A stretch of DNA of 64,000 bases from Sphagnum compactum (GCA_965153455.1 OZ234500.1:15685579-15749578); one strand, 5' to 3'; shown: positions 51,180-63,524, numbered from the stretch's first letter. Notes: generated by a model from the letters alone, not told the origin. Numbers and translations: made by a program.

Positions 51180-52560
51180 CTTTAACCCTAACCTTAAAAT
51201 TTGTCTTAAAACATTTTGATAACCTTAACAAACCCTAAAATCCCATAAGAAATTCTAAACTCATTCCAAACCCTAACCCATAAACCTTAAAATTGGTCTA
51301 CAATTGATTTAAACCCCAACCCCTAACCCCAAAATATGATCAACAACCCTTATTTTGACCCTACCCATTATCCTGTTACTTTAAAATCCAAACATGTCTT
51401 TTAAATTGACAACTTTGAGGATCACAAAGATGGGTCACTTGTAAATCTAACATGAATGATAATTGTAAATACCACACGAAAAGTCAATTCATCAAATTCC
51501 ATCAACCACCAAAATGAAATTGGTCAAACTTTTGAACAATGTTTGTGTGGCTTGCATTGTGATCAACACATCTTAAACACCAAGAGCCAAGTCCATGGAT
51601 TGAATACTCCCCTCCTCCCATCACATGTGCATTGATAATATCCCCAAATTTGGTAATGAAAAATGCACATTGAAAAACATGGTAGTCTTTTGATCCACAT
51701 TTTCAAATATTTCTTCATCACTTGAAAATGAGTTAAAATCATCGCTCCTAGAAAAAGAGACATGACTAGATCTTTAGAAAAACACTTATTGTGTTCAAGT
51801 GAAAATGAAAAGTAATTTTTTAATAAAGGATATTTTTCATTATATAGTTTTCGCATGAAATTTTTTGTGTAAATCTTAAATTTTTACCTTTTACCTAGCT
51901 TACACCAAAACCCTAACCCTTTTGCATCAATTTTTTACATTGACCCTAGTCCTTTAATCTTTCTAAATACACACACACCCTAACCCTAAAATTTGATTTG
52001 TAAGAAAATTTTAATCCATAACTTTAAACCATGGTCCCTAACCCCAACCCTAGAAAGTGGTTTATAACTTCAACATTTTACATGGGCACAAACCATACCT
52101 TTAAAACTTAAACCTTAAACCTTAAATTTTTAAAATCAAACCCTAAAATCTATACTCTAAAAACCTAAAAAACTTCAAATTTAAACCCTAAAAGCCAAAA
52201 TGAAAAACCTTAAACTTTAAACTTATACCTTAAAACCAGGACCCAAAAACCCAAAACCCAAACTTTAAATTCTAAAAATTAAACCCTATAACTTAAACCC
52301 TAAAGTCTCAATTTTAAAACCCCAAACCCTAAACCTTAAAAATTAAACTCTATAACCTAAACCCTAAAAACTTTTAACATAAACCTTAAACCCCAAAACC
52401 TAAACTTCAAATATAAGCCCAAAAACCCAAGAACCTTTGCAACTAAACTTCAACCCCAAAACCTCAATGTTAACCCTAACCTAAAATCCTAAGATCTAAA
52501 CCCTATAACTTTAGACCTATAACCCTACAATTAACAAAACCCATGTAACATATACTTAAA
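51180..52560. repeat. Degenerate interstitial telomere-like repeats
   Basis: The strand shown is rich in AAACCCTA and variants such as AACCCTAACC, AAACCTTAAA and AACCCCAAAAC. They are densest at 51180-51370 and 51895-52560, with a gap of ordinary sequence between. The plant telomere unit is TTTAGGG (CCCTAAA on this strand). The repeats are too divergent to be an active telomere and read as an old internal block. Confidence 0.8.
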
Positions 52561-53522
52561 TGGGCAACTCTCAATTGTGATTGGTTGCCCCTTTGGGAGT
52601 CTCATGTTGAGTTTTGGTGTTTGGTCATGGACATTTGGGACTTCGTAAATATAATAAAAAAGGGCATGACAAGATGAATAGGGTGCCAGCTAGGCTTGAA
52701 AGAAAGGCTGAATGGGTCATGACTTTATAGATAACTTTAATGTATATAAATTTTCAATCCCATTTTAAACTTTTTATATTGTCATAAACTAATGTATTTA
52801 TCATCGTTATAATATGATGCGTGCATCAAATTATGAGATGTAATAAGACATCATTTTTGTTAATGAAAATGGTATTTTTGTGATATGCAACCCCTGGGTT
52901 AATGCACCTTAGAACATGCCCAACAACAATTTCCATTTCAACTTCTATTAGTGTTTATTGCATACAAGGAATAATGTTAACAATATCCCCACCCATAATT
53001 AGGTTCCAAAAATGAGCTCAAAAATTAACACTTACAGAAATTGCCCCATTTCAAGGTCAGAGTCAAAATGTACAGCAAGTATGGAAATCGGGATGAAAAG
53101 CTCTAAAATTCGTCTTGGCACTCTGAAATCAACGGAGGTGTCAAAAGCAGGGTTGCAATGTCCATTGCTGCTATCCATGACTATGAGGTCTGATTTACTA
53201 AACTGATGTCAAATTCCTGGAATGTGAATCATCGGCTACTTCAACTTCCAGTAAGCAGCAATAGAAAGAAAACTAGCAAAGCACTAAGCAAAGCATTAAG
53301 CAAATACATCTCTTCCCTTATGCAGAGGTGAGGCTAAGGACTTATAAGAATAAATGCAATCCTGACTGTTTCCCCATATTCTTCTCACATGATATATCCT
53401 TCGTGTATTCTAGGAGCATTGATTTTGGTGGTTTGACCTTCAACCAACATACGTGATCTAACAGTTTGTTATGAAGGTATCATGAAGGAGAAGGCATTGC
53501 TATTTGTTATGAAGGAGAAGGG
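52561..53522. other. Transition from AT-rich block to mixed sequence
   Basis: No gene is supported. The frame at 53012-53206 (64 codons) has no recognisable motif. GC content starts to rise here. Confidence 0.4.
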
Positions 53523-53597
53523 ATTGCTGTCAGCGCCTTCCACCCTCGACCTCAGGCTCTGCCCTTGTTCACGCGGCAGAAGGCACTGACAGCAGTA
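53523..53597 (+). ncRNA. GC-rich foldback, possible small-RNA hairpin
   Basis: The arm 'ttgctgtcagcgccttc' (53524-53540) pairs with 'gaaggcactgacagcagt' (53579-53596), with one internal mismatch, across a GC-rich loop of about 38 bases. It stands out against the surrounding sequence. The arms do not match any conserved plant miRNA I can recall. It could be a miRNA-like precursor, a chance palindrome or part of a MITE. Confidence 0.3.
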
Positions 53598-54488
53598 CCG
53601 TCCTCTATACTTACCTCCTGCACACTGGTTAAGCTCAACTTATACTGGGTGGGAGTCCCTCAGTATGTTTGTCAAAGTGCCCATAACTGGAGCATCATGT
53701 AGTATCGTAGTTCTCAAGCAACAGTAACACGACACAAACAAATTTGTTACATTATCCTGCATTGAGCTGATGGAAATCTGCAGGTACAGCTTCCAAGCAC
53801 TTGTAACCACTCACAAAGTACAGAACACAGACCAGGATAAGTGGGGTCCTGGAGCATACTTGGAGCATTACACTTCAATGACTTTCTACATGCACAGAAG
53901 ATAGATATTCTTACCACATCTAATGCTTATGTAAGTTCTGATTCTTTACAAGAAAACATAGGCCATTATGAAAGGTACCAAGTCTGCAAGGCTGGAATGC
54001 ATCAGGTGGAAATATTGACAGCACATCATCTTCTCAGATGGTCACTTGATCCTAACAAAAAAATTTGCAAATTAGACTCCACATATATTGGAGCTCTCAA
54101 ATTACATCAAGATAGTGGACATATTTGGGATAAGGAAGATGTAACATATGTTTTCCATGGCTGCCAAGAACTCAACAAAGGGATGGGGATGAGTTTCTAC
54201 CTTCCATCTTCAGACCCTCGCCCCTTGATCAAATCAATCATTTCAACTGACTGCAATAACAGAAGAAAGAATTTGTAGTTCAATTTGATGCTTATGACTA
54301 TGGCAACCACACATCAAATTAGTTTAAATACTACTTGTAAAATGGAAATAAATTTTCTGCCCTAGTCTCTACACATTGCATCACTTCATCAATGCAACCA
54401 ATTGAAAATCACTAAGAGAGCAATCCTAGAGTCATAAGTTAACTCTCGTCATTCAGTACATTCAAGGCAGGGAATAGTGTAAAGTTAC
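53598..54488. other. No supportable gene
   Basis: A 145-codon plus-strand frame at 53841-54278 starts at GTG, and its first ATG is far inside. It carries no motif I recognise. It could be part of a spliced transcript but is not annotated as coding. Confidence 0.4.
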
Positions 54489-54590
54489 CTTACAGACAAT
54501 GGTATCACCCAAAGTAATGGCAGCCTCAAACACCTTTCGCACCCTCTCATTCTTCACATTCCGAGGATGTACTCTGCATTGTTCCATGGT
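54489..54590 (-). other. Candidate coding exon in the preserved duplicate
   Basis: A minus-strand frame containing CRVHPRNVKNERVRKVFEAA and ITLGDTIVCK ends at AAG before a donor GTAACT. The equivalent in the 46.6-kb copy is broken. I do not recognise the protein. Its join to the exon-like unit at 54883-55009 does not work in phase with the acceptors I can see, so the gene model is incomplete. Confidence 0.3.
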
Positions 54591-55824
54591 GCACAAAGCC
54601 CATTACAATCATGGCTTCTAGGATACGTAAGTCTAATGACATCCATTAGATCTCCATATGATCGAGCTTTTCTAAGCCACCCAAAAATATATGTTCTATT
54701 AGAATTTCAGCTTGATTTTGTAAAGTTTAAATAGCATATGGCACCAGAGATCATATAGCATACTTGATTTTACTGCTGCTTCATATACAGAATAGAAAGA
54801 TTGACAGAAAGCCTATTCATGAACCTACAGGCTTCATCATGGCCTGAAAAAGAGAGAGAGACAAAGGGAAAGAGATACATACGTTATCCAACCAGCACGT
54901 TTGAGAACAGCAATGGTGGTCACGGTGTAAGCACACAGTAGTAACCCTTGCGCCAACACCATGCTTCAACCTACATGAACCCAGTGCTTTTACACATTGT
55001 AATAGTCCCCTAACAAAGCAGGTGAAGGCAGGCAGTCAATGGTGAGAATTTGTAAATGAGAAAAAATTGCTTTAAAAGGCTCTCTTGTGAGACACATTAT
55101 GACTAAATCTGCTTCAATATTGAACACTCTACTGACTCTGGCAAAATGTCCAACATAAAATTGCTTTCATTACATGACACTTGCATACAAAAATCTCTAT
55201 CTAACTTGACATAAAAAAATTGTTGGGATCATATGTTATTGTGGAATCCATCAATTGTTGCCATGCATGGTTCACAAATTTACCCAGGAGTTGCAGGTGA
55301 AAAGACAACACCCATCAATCATGGTCAGGTTTTAGGGTTTTTGGTCTCCTTCAAGAGCAAGAAAGATTGACATGGCATAGTCTCTAGATACCAAGTGTAA
55401 CATGGTGTCTCTTCACTCTTATAGCCCTAATGACTCCTCCTTTCTGAACCTGCAAGTCTTCTAACAACTGTTAAGTTGGATCATCCCTTCCCTCCTCAAC
55501 AACTTACAAACCCTAATGCTTTTCAATGGCCGGTTCATCTATGAATCCTCATAGTAGTAGCTGGGTTGGATAGCATGGGTATACAGCATCTAGCACAACC
55601 ACGACAAGCTAGCCCATGGCTTCATCCTTGACTTTGGGACATTTACAAATCGATGAAGATGGATAACCTGTCACTGGAATCCTTTCACATATTTCGCAAT
55701 CCATAAGGCCCAAATTTTTCTTTAATTACAGCAGGCTCCTAGCGTGTTAGAAAATGAGGACAGGAGCAGAGGCATACCTTGTGTGATGGAAGGGAGTAGC
55801 TGAAATAGTGCGATGATCACTTGC

Positions 55825-55856
<32 letters not shown>

Positions 55857-55960
55857 ATGGAGTATAAGAATCTGTCCCCCAGGAAAATGGCTGATGATGG
55901 TTTCCACAGAACAGGATCCGTGTTACACAGAAACTGCAGCACTTGGGTGTTCAACAAATA
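54530..55960 (-). repeat. Segmental duplicate, better-preserved copy
   Basis: This is the partner of 46590-48080, less AT-biased and with cleaner features, including a CAG-type trinucleotide run (about 55828-55860) where the other copy has GTTGCTGTTATT-like text. It holds exon-like units on the minus strand at 54489-54590 and 54883-55009, and a Ser/Ala-repeat or Gln-repeat frame near 55790-55910 ending at a GTATGC donor. Together these suggest a fragment of a real minus-strand gene that was copied to the 46-kb region, perhaps with a transposon. Confidence 0.75.
54883..55009 (-). other. Candidate 127-bp coding exon, Cys/His-rich
   Basis: Between an acceptor ending TTGTTAG and a strong donor GTATGT lie 42 open codons rich in Cys and His (CLHRDHHCCSQTCW). 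The duplicate copy at about 46996-47122 keeps the frame open, 28 of 42 residues identical, and a GTAAGT donor. The Cys/His pattern could bind zinc, but I do not recognise the family. The exon enters in phase 2 and leaves in phase 0. Confidence 0.4.
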
Positions 55961-56234
55961 CTTGAAGGAGAAGGTAATGTAAAGTTCTAAGCAAACGCGC
56001 ATTGAGACCACAAAAGTGGCCTCAGTAGTGTCCGAACTGAAGCCCATAAAAAGTGGCCTTTGCTGACGTTCTGTATTCTACGCATCCCCACGACCAAGAA
56101 AGGCAGATCTCACTATTATTGCAAGCTGCACAAATCCATGCCTTTTTGAAGACTTTTTGGCATCCCTAAAATCAACCAGGGTGGTTAGATTTTCTGTTGT
56201 TAGATTTTAAACTACACGAAGAAGGGTTTATCAT

Positions 56235-56402
56235 CCGACTCTTTCAGATGGTGTAAGTTATTGTTCTTGCAATAATCCGACTCTTTCAGATTGTGTAGGT
56301 TATTGTTCTTGTGACATCGAGTCTTTCAGATTGTGTAAGTTATTGTTCTTGCAATAATCCGACTCTTTCAGATTGTGTAGGTTATTATTGTTCTTGTGAC
56401 AT
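56235..56402. repeat. ~48-bp tandem repeat, four copies in alternating pairs
   Basis: The phrase 'gactctttcagattgtgta' followed by 'ttattgttcttg' occurs four times. Endings alternate between a 'caataatcc' type and a 'tgacatc' type, so the true unit is a dimer of about 96 bp. Confidence 0.85.
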
Positions 56403-58081
56403 CACTACGATGTCAATGAACAAGGTTTTTTCAATCCAGTGAGGGATCAAAATATAGAAAGAAATAAATAGATAAATGCGATGATGCTTTACAATCTGAT
56501 GACAACTTCAACTGCAAAATTTCAAAACCTTTTTTGCAACTTTTGTTCAAGCTACATAAGTAATTTGACCATTGGATCTTCCTGATGTTGTCACAAGAAC
56601 CCTTTTTGTGGTTGTCTTTTCAACAGTTTTCCAATTCCAAGCTCAAATCAACCCAGGTGCTGGATTTTTCAGCTGCTCAATTTTAGGGTTTGATGTTAGA
56701 TTTGAAGTTCGACTCTTGATGTCGCCATTGACAGTAAAATGTCACTACTTACGCAGATGTCTCATTTCCCTTTTAGGATTCAAGAATCCTACTATATTTT
56801 GGCAACCTACTCAAAACATATTGTCTAAGCAGCAATATCAGAAAAAAAATTCCTTGAAATCTTGCAACTTTGGTGCATTTTTTTTTCCTCACAAAAATCC
56901 TTCATTTGAGTTGAGCTGGATTTTATTTTGTCTCCAGGTTGTGAAAAATGGCTTGGACCTACTTGTGAGAGGTGCTCCCATTGACATGCTAAACCCCTAG
57001 GATCCCAGTTGTCCTAATTATTGATGCTGAAGATAAATGATTTGCATACACATTACATGACAGAAACTCTCAGAAAAATGGATATGTCAATTGTACATCA
57101 GTTTATTACTTGCACAAAATGACCCGCGATTGATCCTACAAGACGGTTTTTGGGTTTAGGCTTTCCATACAGCAATGTAAGACTCGCAAACATTAGATAC
57201 CAAACCAGTGAAATTAGTGATGCACCAGAACAGCAATAAGAAAACAATTTACGGAACAACAAATCATGAACAAAAAAGGGTTTCAGTTACAGAGGGTGTG
57301 CTACGATGCCATAGCAAAACAACCAACCCAATAACTGGTCACATTGGTACAGTAAACAATGAAGAAACATTACTAACCAGTCCTAACCCATTGTATTCCA
57401 TTGAGTATCCGTCCTATACCTCTTACAATTCAATTTTGCTCCATTCACAAAAGAGATACCAAAGAGAAAGAAAAGGAATAGGCAAAAGATGGCAGGACAC
57501 AGACTGAGATGCTGAGAAGGGCTATGAGACTGCATACATTAGCATGACTGAACAGAACTAACACATGTTCCATCCACAGTAGAAAAACCAGAACCTAGAA
57601 TTTAGCTCTCCACAATTGGTCATAAAATACGAGCATGTCTCAAAGCAGCATGACATACACTAAATTGACCACTACATAGTAAAGAAATTACCTGTAAGAA
57701 CCATGGCTAACCCATGGCTTGGTCCATTTGTTCAATGTTGATACTTTGCAACTCATCCGCTTTTAGATAATTCTTTCACCAATACATACCACCCATTAGA
57801 GTTTGGTTGTACCCACGACAGGGTGTGGATGAATCCCATGTTTACACCAACTTGCTCAACAAGGTCCAAGGTGGACAGGACTCATGATCTTCAGCTCCAA
57901 TTCTTTATGGTGTACCCTGGGTTGCCTTGTGGGTGCACCAACTCCTTCATAGCTCTGCAAAGTATCCTACACACTTGTCTTTAGAAGAGCCTTGATGCCA
58001 TCGATGTGAAGAAACTCCGGACATATCCTGTGAACACTGTCAAAAGGTCACTGACACAAGGACAGTTAAGGAGTCACAGTT
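56403..58081. other. No supportable gene
   Basis: The frames at 56572-57000 and 57208-57507 (plus) have unremarkable composition and no motifs. The right part should include the 3' UTR of the NAA60-like gene. Confidence 0.4.
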
Positions 58082-60413
58082 CTACAGGGTATGACGTTGC
58101 CTTTGCAATAAACACAGCACATTATCAACTGAAAGCCAAAGCACTCCGTACTTCAGGTGTTGAGGATACACAGCAGAGCATGGAGAGCGTCCACCATTGA
58201 CATAATATACATAAAGGTAAGCATCATAATAGCGGCCTTCAATGCAGTAAAAATTGTGAAGCCTTCGCAGGCAATGAAACATGTTCTTCTGATAAAAATG
58301 TATAGCAGACTGGTTGTATGATATCACATGCAGATACACTGCTCTACAAGTTGAGATGCGAGATGCATAGTGTATCACCTCCCACACCAGTGCAGATGCT
58401 GCAACCAACAAACAGAAACATCCAAAGATCCTTGAACCCATGCAACATGCAAGTCGCCTTGCCACTCAATTTTATGTTACAATACTGCTGCTCACCAACA
58501 TACACAAGAGCTCCCTAGGTATTACCAACTCCCCAAGTGCTGACAAGTGCAAAATAAGCAGCTCTATGATTACCAGAGAAGAGTGCCACTCTGGATAAAG
58601 CTTAACAATCATCTTCTCCGGTTATGCCACATGTCTCTGCCTAACCAACAAAACACAATGTAGCTGAAGGTTTAAGGCTTCATACCAATGCCACAATTGC
58701 GATATGGCTTGATCACACCAAGAGTTAGAATGTAAATGAGTGACCTTTCAGTCTTCAGCATCTCATACCCCAGCATGTCTGACTCCTACACACAACCATG
58801 AAAATTAAGCCTCCCCATTCAGCTGTTTGCACCAACAAGCTTATGGATCCAAATGCAGGCAGCACATGGACCATCATGATAGACATCAAACCACAGGAAT
58901 GGTTTTTGGAAATGACCTAGCCATCCATTTTCTCACAATGCCTTGTGCTGCAGAATCATGCAAGGTAGCATCAATATTACAGCATCCCTTGGTTTTCATT
59001 GCTAGTCTAGTCTTCATGAATAAAACTATGGGCACAGTATCTTGGCACAATAATCCATACATCCACTGTTGCAAGGCCCTCTTCAAAGATATCAAACTTT
59101 CTTTTTGCTCCATCTATCTGTGATTACAGACAATATGCTTTAGAACAGTTTTCAGACCTACAAACGGAAGAATCTACCCAAAAAAATTCTCAGAAACAAG
59201 GAGATACATTACTATGTCCCATTCCCTGACAAACCCTTTGGACACAGTTCACTCTGTGTCCTCCTGTTCACTTTGGCAATGGATATTTTTAAAGATTTGA
59301 GAATATAAGGATGAGAGTCATGACAGCTGCGACAACACATATGACATTCTTCCTCTACAGGTCTTTTTCAGTTGACCTATTTATCCAGAGCATGACTTAT
59401 CACATACATTGGAAATACTACCTGACAGCACAGACTGACAGAAAAGTCACAGGACAAAGATGTACTCAGCCTGGACATATTTGCAAATTCTTTCAGATCT
59501 GGTATATTTGATGCAAATATTGAGCAAACAATTTTTCTAGTGAGAAAAAACACAGTTCAAGATCGAAAACAATTTCTCAAAACTTTCAACAGCATAGAAA
59601 TAGTTGCTGCTGTCCTTTTCCAGCAATGTAGAAGCTCATGAACAAGAGTCCAAACTGAATTGCACTAAGGTGAAGGCGAAATTGAGTAAAATAACCCACC
59701 TCGCCTTCTGTTGCAGTAACAACACGTGCTGTGACAAACCCAATTAACTCATCACATTGCAAATCTGATCTATTACTGTCCACAGCTGCCCATGATATGA
59801 TCCCTTTGCCATGGACCACATTCATAAAAAACTCAGCTTCATACCTGATTCAAAGCATCATATGTTCAGATGTGGCACCAATAGAAAGCAGCTAACCTAA
59901 ATAAGGGAGAACTCCTTAATACTTACAACTAAAGCAAGACATTACAGTACATGCAATCACTGAGTTATTCAGTAATTTAAAAACACATCCTGATGACACC
60001 CTCATAAAAAGGACTCATTCTGCAATGAATCCTTTCCTTGGCAAGAAGAGATAGACAAGCAAACTGAAGACACCAACAGCATATGCAGATTGAGAATAGA
60101 CAAGTGGTGATAGGTGTCAGCTACCAACTTACTTGATGGGAAACAATGCCTCATGGATCTCTTGCAAAACTTCCAGATCTGAAGGCCGGATTGGACGATA
60201 CGTAATGGCTGGAGGGTGGCTTATAATTGGCACCCCTGGTGCTGTAGTTGAGGGCACAAATCCACTAGTGCCAGAGCTGGAGGAAGAACCTGGGACTGGC
60301 ATCATCCCTATTGTGTAGCCGGGCACACTGCCACTCTGCCGCATGAGCTCCTGTTGCACGTTATAGAAGTAATGGTGCATCTGCTCTTGCCCAGCATCCT
60401 GCCATCCATCCAT
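58082..60413 (-). CDS. NAA60: NAA60-like GNAT N-alpha-acetyltransferase
   Basis: Minus-strand exons 60413-60133, 59844-59700, 58785-58686 and 58398-58082 join with phases 2, 0 and 1 at GT-AG sites to give 280 residues. The first ATG in frame is used. Residues 1-70 are a Gln/Ser/Pro-rich extension. The GNAT fold starts at ITYRPIRPSDLEVLQEIHEA and continues with YEAEFFMNVVHG and CDELIGFVTARVV. Then come LIYILTLGVIKPYRNCGIAS, which contains the acetyl-CoA loop (R-N-C-G-I-A), and YLHVISYNQSAIHFYQK. The end, GRYYDAYLYVYYVNGGRSP, is diagnostic of NAA60 (NatF), which acetylates protein N-termini on Golgi or plasma-membrane surfaces. The last 30 residues after SPC differ from what I recall of the family and may include unspliced sequence. 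Gene identity is from recalled similarity. Confidence 0.9.
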
Positions 60414-61549
60414 CTTCAGCAGTTTATCACCAAATGCAGAACTACATGCACTCAAATACAACACTTGCAGGACATGAAACTACCACAAATTTTACTTCTT
60501 TAGTGTATATAATTTGATTATTTAGTCATGAAATGCACTCTAAATGTGGATGATTTAGATGGTTAGGGATGTTGAGTATATTGTTTTCCGCGAAAATCGA
60601 AACTTCAAATTGTAACAATTCATATAGTAAATACAATAATTAAATCGATAGAATTTGTAAATTCCTTCTAAACATTACATGCCCGTGAGGAAGCAAGGTT
60701 GACGTATGATAACACTTGATTAATCATGCACTTTAGAATTACTTGTCTAAATGACTTCTATCAACCATTTCTTGCGTTGCATATTATCAATTAAATATTC
60801 ATGTGTTTTGAATCATACATGACCTTACATAAAACCGTGCATACTTTGGGCATGTTTCATCAAAAACATTTCTCACCACATTTGTCTAAACCAATTCATT
60901 TTAACAATGTTGCTACATAATTAACTAATCATTTCTTGGGGTTTTGAACAACCCAAAAATCTAATCAATTTTATGGTAAGAAAACAAACGATTTATTATT
61001 TCAAGGGCAACCAACATTAATGAGGCTTCCATTCCCCCCACAAGTCATCAACTCTTGTTAGTTACATGCTTGAACACCCACACATTGTGAAAGTTAGTTG
61101 TAATCGATGCTTGGAATGTTGGTGTGGTATCAGACCTTTTTGGTACGTTTGTTGTTTTCCATTACTTTTCATGTGTCCATAGGTAGTCATCCCATCTGAT
61201 TCATCACAACTTGACCTCTGAAAACAACCTTGAAACGTATTAATAATTAGGTGTTCCCACTTATGACATTTTGCATGACTGGCAAGCTTGAAACATATTA
61301 ATGACTAGTTATTCCCACTTACATTGGTGTCATAACATTTTGCATAAGCGCTTGTTATTATTTGAAGGACTATTACACCAACAAAAGTATTTTCAACTTC
61401 GCATTTTGATCTCTACATTGCTTTCCTATAGATGGCCACAACCTATAATCTGGAAAAAGTTCTGTATAGTGGATTTTATCTTCTCTTTCTGTATATGTTT
61501 TTTCTCTTGTCCATTTATTGAGCTTGCTTTGTAGATTATGCATTACAAA
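60414..61549. other. Promoter side of NAA60-like gene and AT-rich DNA
   Basis: The first hundred bases hold the likely 5' UTR and promoter of the NAA60-like gene. The remainder is AT-rich, with no coding signal on either strand. Confidence 0.4.
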
Positions 61550-62030
61550 CTCAGCCGCCCTTGCATTATCATGTAAAGCATATTCAAGGGAAAGAAAAAG
61601 GGTTTTGTACCTTGCACAAAATGCATCATAACCTCACAAAACAGTTCGCAAGATGTGGCAGGTGCATCAACAACACCTGCAGGAAGACAAAAGTGCAATT
61701 AAGTTGTGGCTTTGTTGAGCAATTCAACACATTGAACACTTTCATGAAATGAAAAAAATCAGAATGCATTTATTTATGGTGATTAACTCAGTAACCCTAG
61801 CATTATCAAGTAGAGCCTGTCCAAAGGAAAGAAAAGGGAAGTACCTTGCACAAAATTCATGATAGCCTCACAAAATGGTTCACAAGATTTGAAAGGTGCA
61901 TCACCAACACCTGCAGGAAAGATACAAGTGCAAACAAGTCATCTCTTTGCTAAGCAAACCTGATTTTGAACACTTTCTTGAGTCAAAAAACCAGAATGCA
62001 TCTGCTCATGGTGATCCCTTGTAATAACTT
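61550..62030 (-). repeat. ~234-bp tandem duplication carrying paired exon-like units
   Basis: Two copies (about 61550-61790 and 61795-62030) share 'taccttgcacaaaat', 'cctcacaaaa', 'aacacctgcagga' and 'gaacactttc' blocks. In each copy the minus strand reads acceptor CCTGCAG, a 66-bp open stretch and donor GTAC: 61676-61611 and 61910-61845. Both are phase 1 in and out, so either could be skipped or both used. Their 21-residue products match at 12 positions (VGDAPFKSCEPFCEAIMNFV versus VVDAPATSCELFCEVMMHFV). The rest of the gene was not found. Confidence 0.6.
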
Positions 62031-62930
62031 GAGATTCAGTGTGATATTACACATTCTAAAGCTTTACTAAGACCAAATCCAATAAATTTGTCTTCTTTCT
62101 ATCAGTGTTTGCCAAACCCATGTCATGTAATCAATGGAAAATCGATGATTGACACAGTCTTGGTCGATTCTAGCTTAAATTCTGGGATATAAAAGTCAGA
62201 AAAAGGGGAAAATATGGCCTCCCCTCCCAACTTCAGACTGCACAATTGGAAAGAACAGAACTAGACTATTAATTCCATTTTAACTCTGCCTCTTCCCCTT
62301 CCTTCTGTGGTCTCTTATTTGTAACAGTCATGTACTTAATTAAGACATCAACAGAATCACAAAATCAACTTAGAAAAGAGAGTCAACATCAATACATTGC
62401 CATTGTTTTCCTGCTAGTCCAATCCACAGGAGAGAAAGTCAATGATGTCATGAATCTATGTTAAGGAGCATCATGCTGCAAAAGTTGTGGTCAAGGCCAG
62501 TCTCTCCACATATGGTTTTCTTGCCATGGCAATTCCCAAGCACACCCATCAAAAACTTGGTGCTACATGATGGGGAAAGAAATCAAGTTTCATGGCATAA
62601 GCCCAGATATCTGATTGTACATCAAACATAGCGATGTGGGCAAAATTGCATACATAAACACAAATGCATGATTAGGGTCATCATGCAAAACCTTCAATTC
62701 AAAAGGTTTTTGTATCCATAATTCAAACTGGTTCTAGAAGCAGCCCAGATGGATCACAAGCTCTGCTACAGAAATCCTTTTGAAAAGGAGAGAACCATCT
62801 GCACAATGCCAGCTTTGAAAGAGAAAAACTATGAAGAATCTAGAAAGAAGGGGAAAACCCTGAAAATCACCCCATTGCTTGGCTTGTATGCAATACCAGC
62901 AATTCATGTGAGTGATTTGTTAAAAGTGTA
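62031..62930. other. No firm gene; possible exon sequence on the minus strand
   Basis: A minus-strand open stretch near 62470-62560 (FLMGVLGNCHGKKTICGETG) could be an exon of the same transcript as the 66-bp units. No matching splice partners were found. Confidence 0.3.
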
Positions 62931-62931
62931 C

Positions 62932-62995
<64 letters not shown>

Positions 62996-63010
62996 GAGAG
63001 AGAGAGAGAT
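62931..63010. repeat. (GA)n microsatellite
   Basis: A run of about 38 GA dinucleotides with one interruption (gggaga). No function is implied. Confidence 0.97.
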
Positions 63011-63017
63011 ATGATTA

Positions 63018-63524
63018 CAAGAAGCAAACCATGAGCACACCCGTAGAGACTGGAACTTGGTAAACTAAAACAAGTAGACTGTGCAGTTTATGCAACAATA
63101 AGATTCAAAAGATAGGAACACAAACTATGCCAATGCAAGCCTAAACTTTGAGAACATGTTGTGGAAACCAGGAGAGAAGGAACCACAAAACTCAATGCCA
63201 TCAACAAAATCAGGTTCCATATCATAACATCCCATTGAAGATTTCATGATCAAATCAGCTCCAAGGAAACAAGCAGCATAGCAACAACAAGAGCTGAGTT
63301 TTATGTCTACCAGCGTGGTGATGCTCAAGCTGTCTGTCAGCCAAAGAGAAAGAAATCGAAACTGGAACTTGGTAAACTGATAAAACAACTAGTCTATAGT
63401 TTAGATCCTTGTCTCAAAGTTTAGATCATAGATAGATCCAGTGAGGATTTTCAAGGAAATAAAGAGTAGCAACAAGAGCCGAGCTATGGATACAAGCGTG
63501 ACGCTCAAGCTGTTAGCCAAAGAG

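Noticed and set aside
51180-52560. A true chromosome end
   Set aside because: The CCCTAAA units are highly degenerate and unique sequence with genes lies on both sides.
53841-54278. 145-codon plus-strand frame
   Set aside because: It begins at GTG, its first ATG is about 150 bases in, and no domain or splice context supports coding.
56572-57000. 142-codon plus-strand frame
   Set aside because: It starts at a non-ATG codon with no motif; the amino-acid mix looks like translated intergenic DNA.
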